Numbered from the stretch's first letter, positions 1 through 14,584 are shown. The stretch is 64,000 nucleotides of DNA from Io17-Chloro-G2 sp963663135 (GCA_963663135.2 CAXXRM010000001.1:124001-188000); one strand, 5' to 3'. The notes: generated by a model not told the origin, from the sequence alone. A program made the numbers and translations.

Positions 1-190
1 TGCGCCTAGTTTGCGCAAGGGTAGGTCGGGGGTCAAACCCCGGCCGTAGCCGTCGTACCCCAGGGTGCCGGAGGCGATCATAACCGGGTTTGCGAGGATC
101 AGGCGCCGGGGATGCCGAGGCGCCAGGTCGACCTCAAGGCCGACCTGGCGTTGTGTTGCCTGCGGTTGGGCTTTGGCCGGGGCCTCGACC

Positions 191-4605
<4,415 letters not shown>

Positions 4606-4606
<1 letters not shown>

Positions 4607-7600
4607 TAAAGAACCTCCAACGTCTGATATAGGTCAGTATCGTCAGTTATGCCCTGGGTTAGTGGAGGATGAACGTCTTCATTGAGCAACTCCACCGAAA
4701 GACCCAGGCTTTGCAATTCCTTCAACAACACGTTGAACGACTCGGGCACGCCGGGTTGGCCGATCTGCTCACCCTTCACCACTGCTTCATAGGTCTTAAC
4801 CCGCCCGGCGACGTCGTCAGACTTGACGGTGAGCACTTCCTGCAGGTTGTAGGCGGCGCTGTAGGCCTCCAGCGCCCAGACTTCCATTTCACCGAACCGC
4901 TGGCCTCCGAATTGGGCCTTTCCGCCCAGTGGTTGCTGGGTGATCATGGAGTACGGTCCGGTTGACCGGGCGTGAATCTTGTCTTCCACCAGGTGTATCA
5001 GCTTGAGGATATAGATGACCCCAACCGTAACGGCCTGGTCGAAGCGGACGCCGGTCCTGCCGTCGTACAGGTCCAACTTGCCGAAGGTGGGTGGAGCGAG
5101 TCGCTGGTCCCGGTGAATCTTCAGAGCCAACTGGTGCATGGCCGGCACGTCAAGCCCAGAGGTATCGGTGTTGGCGACCTCGTTCAACCAGATTCGCAGG
5201 CACGCTTCCTGGGCTTTTCCTTCGATGGCGTCGTCAAAAATCTCCCGGCCGTCATACCCCCGCTCGGCCAGCCAGTCCATAGCTTTGTCCAGGTCTACGG
5301 CGGGAGCGCCTTCCGTGGGGGCTCCATCAATTGCTCCGGCCTGCTGGAGGAACCAAACCCGGGACAAGGCATCCTCGATGGAGCAGTCGTTGGCTCCGTC
5401 GAACACCGGGGTGTTGGCCCGGAAATTGAGCTTTTGGGCGGCCCAACCCAGGTGGGTTTCCAACACCTGGCCCAGGTTCATTCGGGAAGGAACGCCGATG
5501 GGGTTGAGAATGATGTCCACCGGGGTGCCATCCTTGAGGAACGGCATGTCCTCTTCCGGCAGTATCCTGGCGACCACGCCCTTGTTGCCGTGGCGTCCCG
5601 CCATTTTGTCGCCCACGGATATCTTCCGGGTCTGGGCAATCCAGACCCGGACCGCTTCATTAACGCCGGGGGAAAGGTCGTCCCGGTTGGACCGGTTCAT
5701 CACCCGGACGTCGATCACCTTGCCGCGCTCTCCGTGGGGCACCCTGAGGGACGTGTCCTTTACGTCCCGGGACTTTTCTCCGAATATGGCCCGGAGCAGC
5801 TTTTCCTCGGCGGTTAACTCGGTCTCGCCTTTCGGCGTGACCTTACCTACCAGGATATCTCCCGGCCCGACGTCTGCCCCGATGCGGATGATCCCCCGCT
5901 CGTCCAGGTCTCTAAGGCTGCCTTCTCCTATGTTGGGAATGTCTCGGGTGATTTCTTCGGGGCCCAGCTTGGTCTCCCGGGCCTCCATCTCGTGCTTTTC
6001 AATGTGGGTCGAGGTAAACCTGTCGTCCTTCACCAGCCGTTCGCTAAGGATGATGGCGTCCTCGTAGTTGTAGCCTTCCCAGGACATAAATGCCACCAGC
6101 ACGTTCTGGCCGAGGGCAAGTTCTCCCTGGTCGGTGGAGGAGCTGTCCGCCAGAATGTCGCCGGCCTTGACCGCGTCTCCCTTGGATACAATTGCCCGTT
6201 GGTCGAAGCAGGTGCCCTGGTTGGTTCGAGCGAACTTGATCAAGGGGTGACCGTGCTCGATGCCGTCCCGGTCGGTGACCACCACTTCCCGGCCGGACAC
6301 CGAAGTGACCACGCCGTCAACTACCGCCATGACCACCTGCCCGCTGTCTCGGGCCACCCGCCCTTCGATTCCGGTGCCGACCGTAGGAGCCTGGGGCCGC
6401 AGCAAGGGGACCGCCTGGCGCTGCATGTTGGACCCCATCAGCGCCCGGTTGGCGTCGTCGTGCTCAAGGAACGGGATAAGCGCCGCCGACACGCTCATGA
6501 TCTGCATGGGCGACACGTCCATCAGGTCCACGGTGTCCGAGGGTTCCTGGATGTAGTTTTCACCCACTCTCATTTCCACGCGGTCTTGCACGAATTGGTT
6601 CAATTCGTCCAACACCGAATTCGCCTGAGCAACCCGGTAGTTTTCTTCCTGGTCTGCTGACAGGTAGACCACGGCGTCATCACCGCTGGCCACGAAGGCC
6701 TTGACCGGTATCTCCGTGTTCGCGGGAAGCTCCCGCAAGGCCGCCATCCGGTTGGGTGGGATGGCTTTCCCCCTGGTTATGATGGCGCCGCCCGACTCAG
6801 TTCTAATGTCTTCGGTGACGATGCGCCCCTTCAGGTCCGGCGAGTCATGGGGGAGGCTCTTGAGCACCCGCCGGTAGGGAGATTCGATGAACCCGTAAGA
6901 GTTGATCCTGGCGTACGACGCCAAGGAACTAAGCAGTCCGATGTTGGGCCCTTCCGGCGTTTCGATGGGGCAAATTCTCCCGTAGTGAGAGAAGTGGACG
7001 TCCCTGACGTCGAACCCGGCCCTTTCTCGGGAAAGGCCCCCGGGTCCGAGGGCGGAAAGGCGGCGTTTGTGGGTCAACTCCGCCAGCGGATTGGTCTGGT
7101 CCATGAACTGGGAGAGCTGGGAGCCACCGAAGAACTCCCGGACGGCGGCGACCACGGGGCGGATGTTGACCAACCCCTGGGGAGCGGCGGTCTCCGGGTC
7201 CACCAGGGTCATCTTCTCCTTGACCATGCGCTCCATGCGCAACAGGCCCACCCTTACCTGGTTTTGCACCAGTTCGCCCACTGCCCGGACGCGGCGGTTG
7301 CCCAGGTGGTCGATGTCGTCCGGCCGGCCATCTCCCTGATTGATGCGGATCATGGTACGAATCACCGCGACCACGTCTTCAAGGGTCAAGGTCATGACGC
7401 CTTCGTTGGAGGTTTGGTTCAGCCGCCGGTTCAGCTTGTAGCGGCCCACACGGCCCAGGTCATACCGTCGGGGACCGAAGAAAAGGTTACGGATCAGGTT
7501 GCGCGAGTTTTCCAAACTGGGAGGTTCCCCGGGACGCAGCCGCCGGTAGAATTCGACCTGAGCAACGGCGATTCGCTGGGCTTTTACGTGGTCGTACGCT

Positions 7601-8382
7601 TCATCCGGGTGCAGCCAGTCCCAGAGGGATTCCAGTTCTTCCTTGCGGAAATTGCTGTCCTTGGCGTCATAGGCGGGGTCCCGGTCCAGCGTGGACTGTA
7701 TGTATCTGTGCGCATCGTCGGTGTCCACCCCGACGAACAGCTCCAGCATCGCCTCGTCGGTTGCGACGCCCAGGGCCCGCAGGAAGGTGGATGCTGAGAC
7801 CTTCCGCTTCCGATCCACCTTGATGGAAAGAACGTCTTTGCTGGAGGTTTCAAACTCCAGCCAAGCGCCGCGGGAAGGAATCAACTTGGCGAAGCAGAGG
7901 TTTCTGGCGGTAACGGCGTTGCGTTCCAGAACAAAATAGATGCCCGGAGAACGGACTAGTTGGCTTACTACCACCCGTTCGGCCCCGTTGACGATAAAGG
8001 TCCCGTTGGGGGTCATCATGGGGATGTCCCCCATGAAGATCTCCTGCTCCTTGATCTCGCCGGTTTCCTTCATAACCAGCTGCGTCTTTACGTACAGCGC
8101 TTGGGACAGGGTGATTTCCCGCTCCTTGCACTCCTGAGGGAGGTACTTGGCCGGTCGGAAGTAGTGCTCTTGGAAATGAAGGTCGTACTTCTTGGCCGTG
8201 TAATCGGTGATGGGCGAGATTTCCTGATAAACTTCCTGGAGCCCATCGGTGGTAAACCACTCGTACGATTGAAGCTGGCTTTGGATCAAGTTGGGGATTT
8301 CCACCACCTTGGGAATACGCGCGTAGGTCCTAGCTTCTGGAAGCGAGGGGGCTTGGGCAGCTTTAATGGGAAGCAAAGCCAT
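4606..8382 (-). CDS. rpoB: RNA polymerase subunit beta
   Basis: Second largest RNA polymerase subunit, 1258 residues. Seen are the N-terminal VSQLVRSPGIYF (about 139-150), the rifampicin-pocket region around 415-455 (SQLSQFMDQTNPLAELTHKR followed by RLSALGPGG), GRICPIETPEGPNIGL, and the C-terminal GGKAQFGGQRFGEMEVWALE. The residues matching E. coli D516, H526 and S531 are unchanged, which predicts ordinary rifampicin binding (family knowledge applied here). It is the first gene after a consensus promoter. The rplJ-rplL genes that often precede rpoB are not next to it; a long intergenic region and leuA lie upstream instead. Confidence 0.98.
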
Positions 8383-8539
8383 TACCAGATCTCCTTTAGG
8401 GCGAGCAAATCCGCCGAGGTTCGAGGTTATCCGCTAGGCAAGGGCGCCTAAAAAATGGCACAAAGAGTGATCAGGAATGCCGAGGTCTACAGGAAAAGTG
8501 GCGCAAAAGGACGTGTGAGGCATAGATCGGTAACCTGTG

Positions 8540-8567
8540 ATTATACACGATGAGGCCACCGTGTCAA
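8540..8567 (-). promoter_or_regulatory. Consensus sigma-70 promoter for rpoB-rpoC
   Basis: On the minus strand TTGACA (8562-8567) and TATAAT (8540-8545) are separated by 16 bases, both perfect consensus hexamers. Transcription would start near 8533, leaving an rpoB leader of about 150 bases. The match fits a strongly expressed operon and explains why rpoBC does not need a ribosomal-protein promoter here. The start point itself is inferred. Confidence 0.85.
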
Positions 8568-8725
8568 CACTTTTTGACAACTATAACAGGCCAATCGCAT
8601 TGAGAACACCATTACTCCCGGTTCCCCGTGAAGTTCAGCATTCACGAAGGGTACGCCCTCACCCCCGGCCATGCTGAGGCGGGACTACATGGACGGGCTG
8701 GATAAATCTCGCGGTGCGATAGCTG

Positions 8726-8878
8726 CCCCCAACCATTGTTGTCACCGAAATGGGAATCTAGAGCCCTTTCTATGCGCAATGACGGTTGTGGTGGTGGAGA
8801 CACGCCGGGTGGGAGTAAGCCGGGTTCCTCATGAGGATTTGCTGGATCCCTGTCGCAACGGGGATGACCGGGGGGTGG
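8726..8878. repeat. Dispersed inverted-repeat element, degenerate copy a
   Basis: A left arm (8726-8773) containing GGGAATCTAGAGCCCTTTC and a right arm (8842-8878) containing CTGGATCCCTGTCGCAACGG point toward each other. Both match the ends of the element family seen at 29.7, 39.3, 55.0, 56.4 and 59.0 kb, with several substitutions. It sits in the 670-base gap between rpoB and leuA. Apart from this element, the rpoB promoter and the inverted repeat at 8908-8966, nothing else is recognisable in that gap. Confidence 0.6.
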
Positions 8879-8907
8879 GTGAAATCGCGTCTCGTGGTGA
8901 AACACTA

Positions 8908-8966
8908 AAGAAGCCCCTTTGGTTGAATATCGGCCTAGGAGCCCAATTTACCCAAAGGGACTTCTT
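8908..8966 (-). terminator. Inverted repeat downstream of leuA, possible terminator
   Basis: Two 15-base arms (8908-8922 and 8952-8966; AAGAAGCCCCTTTGG and its complement with one G-U type mismatch) are separated by 29 bases. It lies 87 bases beyond the leuA stop, in the right place to end the ilv-leu transcript. Only a short T-run follows on the minus strand, so terminator function is uncertain; an mRNA-protecting hairpin is the alternative. Confidence 0.4.
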
Positions 8967-9052
8967 GTTGCCAGTAGCCTCGTGCTGTTAGCAGTTGCTT
9001 AGCGCAATCCGGACCGGGTCAGGTCGTGCGTTCCAACTGGGATGTTGCGAGA

Positions 9053-10612
9053 CTAGTCCGGTGTGGCGCCCAATGCCGGCGCCGCGGCCTCCTCGTCGGC
9101 GGCCAGGACCCGGTTCACCGCGCTCAGGTAGGCTTTGGCGGACGCCACGATGATGTCGGTGTCAGCTCCCCGCCCGGTGTAGATTTTCCCGGCGGAGTCC
9201 ACCCGAACCGTCACAGTGCCCATAGCGTCCAGCCCTTCGGTGACAGCCTGGACGTTGAAGTCCACCAACTTGCAGTCGGAACCTACCACCCGGTCAATTG
9301 CGTTGCATACGGCGTCGACGGGGCCGTTGCCCGTGGAGGCATCGGTGGTCACGCTTTGGTCTGGGCCCATCAGTCTGACAGTGGCGGTGGGAATGTCATG
9401 GTCGCCGCCGGTGAATTGGACGTGTTCCAGCGTGTAGCTGATCGGCTCGCTTGACTCCCTGTGTTCCTCGTCCATCAGGATTTCCAGGTCGCGATCGGTG
9501 ACCTCAGGCTTTTTGTCCGCCAGTGCTTTGAACGACTCAAACACGCCGTTCAGAGCCTCCCGGTCCAGGGAATATCCCAGGGCTTCCAACCGGGATTGCA
9601 GGCCGGCCCGGCCGCTCAGTTTGCCAAGGACCAGGCTGTTGCCGGGAACGCCCACCCGCTCGGGTTGCATCACTTCGTAGGTGGACCGGTCCTTCAACAC
9701 CCCGTCCTGGTGGATGCCGGAGGCATGGCGGAAAGCGTTCTCGCCCACGATTGCCTTGTTGGACTGGACCGACATTCCGGTTATCCGGCTCACCAGCCGG
9801 CTGGCCGGGTATAGCTGGGTGGTGTCGACTCCCATATCCACGTGGAACAGGTCTTTACGGGTGTCCAGGGCCATGATTATCTCTTCAAGCGAGGCGTTGC
9901 CGGCCCTTTCGCCAATGCCGTTTATGCAGCCTTCCACCTGGTTAGCGCCCGCCTCAATGGCCGCCAGGCTGTTGGACACCGAAAGGCCCAAGTCGTTATG
10001 GCAGTGGACACTGAGGTTTACGTTCTCAATTCCACGGACATTGGCTTTGATGTCGTGGATCAACCGAGTGAAGTCCGAAGGAATGGCGTAGCCCACGGTG
10101 TCGGCAATGTTGACCGTGGTGGCTCCGGCTTGGATTACCGCTTCAAGCATCTGGTAGAGATAGTCCGGCCGGGTGCGGGTGGCGTCCATTGGGGAAAATT
10201 CCACGTCGGAGCAATAGCCGCGGGCTCGTTCCACCATGGAGACCGCCATGCCCATTACCTCTTCCCGGTCCTTCCGCAATTGGTGCATTACGTGAATGTC
10301 GGACGAGGATAGGAAGACGTGGACACGGTGCTTTTCGGCGTGCCTTACCGCCTCCCACGCCTGATCTACGTCATTGGGATGGGCCCTGGCCAGGGAGCAG
10401 ATAATGGGCCCTTCAATTTCCCGGGCGATCCGACTAACCGCTTCGAAATCGCCCGGAGAGCTGGCGGCGAATCCGGCTTCAATAATATCCACCTTCATCC
10501 GCTGCAATTGCTTGGCAATCTCAAACTTTTCGTCGCCGGTCATTCCGATGCCGGCAGACTGTTCTCCGTCCCGGAGAGTAGTGTCCAAAAACAAGACCTT
10601 TGGATCTGGCAT
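9053..10612 (-). CDS. leuA: 2-isopropylmalate synthase
   Basis: First committed step of leucine synthesis: acetyl-CoA plus 2-oxoisovalerate to 2-isopropylmalate. The 519-residue protein begins with the DTTLRDGEQSAG signature near residue 10. It carries the HCHNDLGLSVSNS metal-binding motif and GASGIH-like FRHASGIHQDG, and ends in a LeuA allosteric domain (GNGPVDAVCNAID). Full length is about 510-520 in the family, so both catalytic and leucine-sensing domains are present. The ATG at 10612 follows GGGAAAG; the frame stays open upstream to 10780, but that extension looks non-coding. It is the last gene of the T-box-controlled ilvBNC-leuA cluster. leuB, leuC and leuD are not in the window. Confidence 0.95.
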   Translation of the reverse strand: MPDPKVLFLDTTLRDGEQSAGIGMTGDEKFEIAKQLQRMKVDIIEAGFAASSPGDFEAVSRIAREIEGPIICSLARAHPNDVDQAWEAVRHAEKHRVHVFLSSSDIHVMHQLRKDREEVMGMAVSMVERARGYCSDVEFSPMDATRTRPDYLYQMLEAVIQAGATTVNIADTVGYAIPSDFTRLIHDIKANVRGIENVNLSVHCHNDLGLSVSNSLAAIEAGANQVEGCINGIGERAGNASLEEIIMALDTRKDLFHVDMGVDTTQLYPASRLVSRITGMSVQSNKAIVGENAFRHASGIHQDGVLKDRSTYEVMQPERVGVPGNSLVLGKLSGRAGLQSRLEALGYSLDREALNGVFESFKALADKKPEVTDRDLEILMDEEHRESSEPISYTLEHVQFTGGDHDIPTATVRLMGPDQSVTTDASTGNGPVDAVCNAIDRVVGSDCKLVDFNVQAVTEGLDAMGTVTVRVDSAGKIYTGRGADTDIIVASAKAYLSAVNRVLAADEEAAAPALGATPD

Positions 10613-10721
10613 TTCTTTCCCTTTCCTTATTTTTCTGGTTTGTGGTTGCTTTGCCGGGTACTGACCGCCCTGTCCCCAATTCGTTGGCGGAGGCCGACGT
10701 GGACTCGGGCGTGAAACGCGC

Positions 10722-10841
10722 TTATTCCAACGTGATTGGTGCTCCGGAAAGGGTTGCCAGGGGGGTGTAGTCCACCGCATCCAGCCCGGCCAGGACCAGC
10801 ACGCGATGGTGAACTACACTCAACATCTCCTGCGTCATCAT
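10722..10841 (-). CDS. Possible 39-residue small protein between ilvC and leuA
   Basis: A minus-strand frame opens with ATGATG at 10841, about nine bases after GGAG, and encodes 39 residues (MMTQEMLSVVHHRVLVLAG, then a short tail ending LEGAP-like TLSGAPITLE) before a TAA. It sits in the 257-base gap between ilvC and leuA, which is otherwise empty. The ribosome site overlaps a palindrome, TGGAGTGTACTCCA. No family is recognised. It could be a small protein, a translational spacer that affects leuA, or chance. Confidence 0.25.
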   Translation of the reverse strand: MMTQEMLSVVHHRVLVLAGLDAVDYTPLATLSGAPITLE

Positions 10842-10869
10842 GGAGTACACTCCAAAATTCTCACTAACC

Positions 10870-11865
10870 CTACTTGGGGTCCATCCAGGGCATCATGGCC
10901 CGGAGCTCCTTCCCGATGATTTCGATGGGAGCGTTCTGGGCCGCCTCGCGCATTGGAATGAAGCGGGGACGGCCTTCGTCGTTCTCGGCAATCCACTCAC
11001 GGGCGAAGGTGCCGTCCTGGATCTCCTTCAAGACGGAGCGCATATTCTCCCTGACGTGTTCGTCGATAATCCGGTTCCGCCGGCTCAACGACCCGTATTC
11101 TGCGGTGTCGCTGACCGAAAAGTGCATGTAGTTGTGCCCACCCTGGTACATGAGGTCCACAATCATTTTGAGTTCGTGCAGGCACTCGAAGTAGGCGATT
11201 TCCTGGGGATATCCCGCCTCCACCAACGTCTCGAAGGCAGCGTTGACCAGCGCCGTTACGCCGCCACACAGGATCGACTGTTCGCCGAACAGGTCGCTTT
11301 CGGTCTCATCCTTGATGGTGGTTTCCAGGACACCGGCGCCGGTGCAGCCAATTCCCTTGGCGTAGGCCAGGCCGATGTTTTTGGCGTTGCCGGTGGCGTC
11401 CTGGTGCACTGCCAGCAGGCTGGGCACGCCGACTCCCTCGACGAACAACTCTCGCATCCGGTGCCCGGGGGCCTTGGGCGCAACCATCATCACGTCCATG
11501 TTGTCCGGCAGCACGACCTCCCGGTAGTGGATGCTGAAGCCGTGGGCCACCATAAAGGCGCTGCCCGGCTTGAGGTTGGGAGCAATCTGTTCCCGGTAGA
11601 TCCGGCCCTGGAGGTGGTCCGGGATCACCATCATGATCACGTCGGCCTCGGCGGCCACGGCGGGGACCTCGGCTACCCGCAGGCCGGCCGCTTCCGCCGT
11701 AGCGATGCTGGAGCTGCCGGGGTAAAGGCCAACGACGACGTTCTGCCCGTTGTCCTTCAGATTCAGGGCGTGGGCGTGTCCCTGGCTGCCGTACCCGACG
11801 ATTCCTATGGTTTTGCCAGCCAACGTGGCCAAGTCGGCGTCGGAGTCATAGTAAACGTTAACCAT
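10870..11865 (-). CDS. ilvC: Ketol-acid reductoisomerase
   Basis: NADPH- and magnesium-dependent enzyme that isomerises and reduces acetolactate and acetohydroxybutyrate in valine, leucine and isoleucine synthesis. The 331 residues match the short class I form. GIVGYGSQGHAHALNLKD near residues 21-38 is the Rossmann nucleotide loop. ECLHELKMIVDLMYQGG and SDTAEYG belong to the knotted helical catalytic domain with its metal-binding acidic residues. It is the third gene of the ilvB-ilvN-ilvC-leuA cluster, 79 bases after ilvN. Confidence 0.97.
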   Translation of the reverse strand: MVNVYYDSDADLATLAGKTIGIVGYGSQGHAHALNLKDNGQNVVVGLYPGSSSIATAEAAGLRVAEVPAVAAEADVIMMVIPDHLQGRIYREQIAPNLKPGSAFMVAHGFSIHYREVVLPDNMDVMMVAPKAPGHRMRELFVEGVGVPSLLAVHQDATGNAKNIGLAYAKGIGCTGAGVLETTIKDETESDLFGEQSILCGGVTALVNAAFETLVEAGYPQEIAYFECLHELKMIVDLMYQGGHNYMHFSVSDTAEYGSLSRRNRIIDEHVRENMRSVLKEIQDGTFAREWIAENDEGRPRFIPMREAAQNAPIEIIGKELRAMMPWMDPK

Positions 11866-11944
11866 TATTCCATTCCTCTTTTTTCAATCCCGCCCCGGTC
11901 CACGGCGGTGTGGGACAGTGTAGGGGACCGGGTCCGGGGTCAAT

Positions 11945-12523
11945 TTACCGGGCGTCCTGGGAGTGCTGGTGGCCGTTGGCAACCTGCATGTAGGCGTCCA
12001 ACCCTCCACCGTCGCTGGTCCGTCCGTCTGCCTGTCCCCGCACCATTGCCACCAATCCGGTGCGCAGCATTTCGATAATCCCAAACGGCTTCAACAAGTC
12101 GTGGATCGCGTTGATTTTGTCCTCTTCCCCGGTTACTTCGATCACCAGCGATTGGGCTCCCACGTCGACGATGCTGGCCCGGAAGAGTTGGACGATTTGG
12201 ATGACTTCTCCCCGGTTGGCGGTGGTGGCGTGGACCTTGATCAGAGCCAACTCCCGGCCTATGTGGTCCTCGGATGTGATGTCGGTGACCCGGATCACGT
12301 CAATCAGCTTGTCCAATTGCTTGGTGACCTGGTTGATGGTGTCCTCGTCGCCCTCTACCACGAAAGTCATGCGGGAAAGCCCTGCTTGCTCGCTCTTGCC
12401 AACCGCCAAGCTGGCAATGTTGAAGCCGCGCCGGCGAAACATGCTGGCGATGCGGGTAAGGACGCCGGGCCGGTCCTCCACCAGTGCAACTATGGTGTGC
12501 AACTCGTCGTTGGGGGTCATCAA
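11945..12523 (-). CDS. ilvN: Acetolactate synthase, regulatory small subunit
   Basis: 192 residues. The N-terminal ACT domain starts HTIVALVEDRPGVLTRIASM and continues GFNIASLAVG, the valine-binding fold that gives feedback inhibition in this family. A second ACT-like half follows (ELALIKVHATTANRGEV), as in IlvH/IlvN of 160-190 residues. It lies nine bases after ilvB and is surely made with it. ATG codons at residues 1 and 2 are both possible. The last 30 residues are polar and variable. Confidence 0.95.
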   Translation of the reverse strand: MMTPNDELHTIVALVEDRPGVLTRIASMFRRRGFNIASLAVGKSEQAGLSRMTFVVEGDEDTINQVTKQLDKLIDVIRVTDITSEDHIGRELALIKVHATTANRGEVIQIVQLFRASIVDVGAQSLVIEVTGEEDKINAIHDLLKPFGIIEMLRTGLVAMVRGQADGRTSDGGGLDAYMQVANGHQHSQDAR

Positions 12524-12532
12524 ATCCAGCCT

Positions 12533-14227
12533 TTAACCGGTTGGGCCGACCGGCGGGGACTCCATCATCTCGTTGACAGACTCACCCGCAGGTATCATGG
12601 GGTAAACGTTTTCGCCCCGCTTGACTACAAAATCCACCACTACCGGCCCCGGGGTTTCCAGGGCCTGTTGAATGACGTCGGACACCTGGTCCCGGCGAGT
12701 GACCCGCAGGCCGGTGATCCCGTACGCCTCGGCCAGCTTGACGAAATCCGGATTGCCGGAGTAGACGGTGGAGAAGTAGTCCCGTTCGTAGAACAGGTCT
12801 TGCCACTGGTGCACCATGCCCAGGGTACCGTTGTTTAGAATGGCGAACTTGACGTCAATCTTGTTTTCCACCGCTGTGGCCAGGTCGCACATGGTCATTT
12901 GGAAACCGCCGTCTCCCGCTACCGACCAGACCGTTTTGTCGGGGCGTCCCATCTTGGCGCCCAGGGCGGCCGGGACCTCGAACCCCATCGAACCCAGGCC
13001 CCCGGAGGTTATTAGCGTGTTGGGTTCTTGGAAGGTGCAGTATTGGGCGGCCCACATTTGGTGCTGCCCCACGCCGGTCACCACGATTGACTCGCCGCGG
13101 GTGGCCTCAGCCAACCGGGTCAACACATACTGGGGCAACAGTTCCCCGCTGTCATCGAGCCGGTTCAACGGGTGCTCGGCCTTGAGGTTGTCCACGTACT
13201 TGAGCCATTCCAGGTGGACGTTCGGCGCCACTTTGGGGAGCAACTGGTTCAGCACCAGCTTCAAATCTCCCAGCACGGGCGCATGGGCTTTGACGTTCTT
13301 GTTTAGTTCTGAAGGGTCGATGTCGACGTGGACAACCTTGGCGTTGGGAGCAAAGTCTTTGACCCTGCCCGTCACGCGGTCGTCAAAGCGCATCCCTAAA
13401 GAAATCAGAAGGTCGGCGTGGTCTATCGTGAGGCTGGAATACGCCTGGCCGTGCATTCCGGGGAATCCCACGTTCAGATAGTGGTCGGTGGGCAGGGAAC
13501 TGATGCCCAGCAGCGTGGTGATTACGGGAATCTGGGCCTTCTCCGCCAGTTCGCGCATTTCGTCGTAGGCCTTGGAGATGAGCAGCCCGTGTCCGGCCAG
13601 AATCACCGGCCTTTCTGCCTGGTTGATCAGGGCGGCGGCCCGGTCGATCTGGTCTTGGGGCGCCTCGCCGGGTGGATTGTATCCCGGCAGGTTGACCTTG
13701 TCCGGCCAGACAAACTCGGCCCGTTCGTCGAGCAGAACGTCCTTGGGTATGTCCACCAATACCGGGCCGGGCCGTCCGGTCCTGGCAATGTGGAACGCCT
13801 CTTTGATCGCCGGGGCAATGTCGGAAACCGACATCACCAGGTAGTTGTGCTTGGTGATCGGCAAGGTAATCCCGGTCACGTCGGTTTCTTGAAAAGCGTC
13901 CTTCCCGATAGCTGCCCGGGGCACCTGGCCGGTAACGGCGACTATGGGGATCGAGTCCATCATTGCGGAGGCGATGCCCGTCACCAGGTTTGTGGCTCCG
14001 GGTCCGGAGGTTGCTGAACAAACCCCCACCTTGCCGCTGGACCGGGCATAGCCGTCCGCGGCCATCGCGGCGGCCTGTTCGTGGCGGACCAACACGTGCC
14101 TAAGGCTCGGGTACTTCGCCAAGGCGCCGTATAATGGAAGCACCGCGCCGCCGGGAAGCCCAAAAATGACATCTACTCCTTCCTGGAGCAGACTTTCGCA
14201 AACGATTTCGGCGCCGCTAAGTTCCAT
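12533..14227 (-). CDS. ilvB: Acetolactate synthase, catalytic large subunit
   Basis: Thiamine-diphosphate enzyme that condenses two pyruvates, or pyruvate and 2-oxobutyrate. 564 residues. It shows the GLPGGAVLPLYGAL entry loop, the catalytic glutamate in RHEQAAAMAADGYA (about residue 50), SGPGATNLVTGIA, and the TPP/magnesium motif GDGGFQMTMCDLATAVENK, ending in NN about 28 residues after GDG. It is the first gene after the T-box leader, with ATG 37 bases downstream of the terminator hairpin. Expression should therefore depend on the charging state of the tRNA read by the leader. Confidence 0.97.
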   Translation of the reverse strand: MELSGAEIVCESLLQEGVDVIFGLPGGAVLPLYGALAKYPSLRHVLVRHEQAAAMAADGYARSSGKVGVCSATSGPGATNLVTGIASAMMDSIPIVAVTGQVPRAAIGKDAFQETDVTGITLPITKHNYLVMSVSDIAPAIKEAFHIARTGRPGPVLVDIPKDVLLDERAEFVWPDKVNLPGYNPPGEAPQDQIDRAAALINQAERPVILAGHGLLISKAYDEMRELAEKAQIPVITTLLGISSLPTDHYLNVGFPGMHGQAYSSLTIDHADLLISLGMRFDDRVTGRVKDFAPNAKVVHVDIDPSELNKNVKAHAPVLGDLKLVLNQLLPKVAPNVHLEWLKYVDNLKAEHPLNRLDDSGELLPQYVLTRLAEATRGESIVVTGVGQHQMWAAQYCTFQEPNTLITSGGLGSMGFEVPAALGAKMGRPDKTVWSVAGDGGFQMTMCDLATAVENKIDVKFAILNNGTLGMVHQWQDLFYERDYFSTVYSGNPDFVKLAEAYGITGLRVTRRDQVSDVIQQALETPGPVVVDFVVKRGENVYPMIPAGESVNEMMESPPVGPTG

Positions 14228-14263
14228 TTTCGCTCCACAAAGCCGGCGTCAAACCGGCAAATA

Positions 14264-14293
14264 GAAAAACCCGTCCCCATGAAGGGACGGGTT
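14264..14293 (-). terminator. Rho-independent terminator of the T-box leader
   Basis: On the minus strand AACCCGTCCC and GGGACGGGTT form a ten-pair stem around a short loop, followed by TTTTTC. It lies directly after the T-box sequence, whose 3' partner overlaps the competing antiterminator. A second, weaker hairpin (14241-14258) follows before ilvB. Confidence 0.9.
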
Positions 14294-14549
14294 GAGTTTT
14301 CCCGCGGTACCACCCTTCTTTCCCGGGACGTTGGCCTTTGGGGCCCATGGTTGTCGCCTGGACCGCGTCTCCGGGACTGCTCTAAAGGCCTCTATCGGGG
14401 CCGAATCGTCCCGCCCTACTGGGGTTCAGGCGGGCCGCTCCGGGGCGAGTTCGGGGTCTATCTGCCGCCGGTTTCACACCTAACGCCGGCTCTCTGGGAC
14501 AGGGCTCCCCTACTACTCCCCTTCATCGCGGATTTCGTAACAATGTCCA
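14264..14549 (-). promoter_or_regulatory. T-box riboswitch leader of ilvB
   Basis: The minus strand contains the T-box core AAGGGTGGTACCGCGGG (14301-14317), which pairs with uncharged tRNA through TGG, then a rho-independent terminator. Further upstream are hallmarks of stem I: a GATGA and AGTA purine-rich segment near 14510-14530, AGAGAGCCGG, GTGTGAAACCGG, and GAACTCGCCCCGGAGC. Uncharged tRNA should favour the antiterminator and so expression of ilvB, ilvN, ilvC and leuA. The specifier triplet should lie just 5' of GAAC (14453-14460, sequence TAGACCCC). I could not fix which three bases are read, so the sensed amino acid is left open. Confidence 0.93.
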
Positions 14550-14555
14550 GCCAAA

Positions 14556-14584
14556 ATGTTATCAGTACGTCATACCATTGTCAA
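14556..14584 (-). promoter_or_regulatory. Sigma-70 promoter of the T-box/ilv-leu operon
   Basis: TTGACA (14579-14584) and TAACAT (14556-14561) on the minus strand are 17 bases apart. The predicted start near 14549 leaves the whole T-box stem I within the transcript. Confidence 0.75.

Noticed and set aside
10840..12078. 412-codon plus-strand frame over ilvC and ilvN
   Set aside because: It lies opposite two clear conserved genes and has no family signature; GC skew at third positions explains it.
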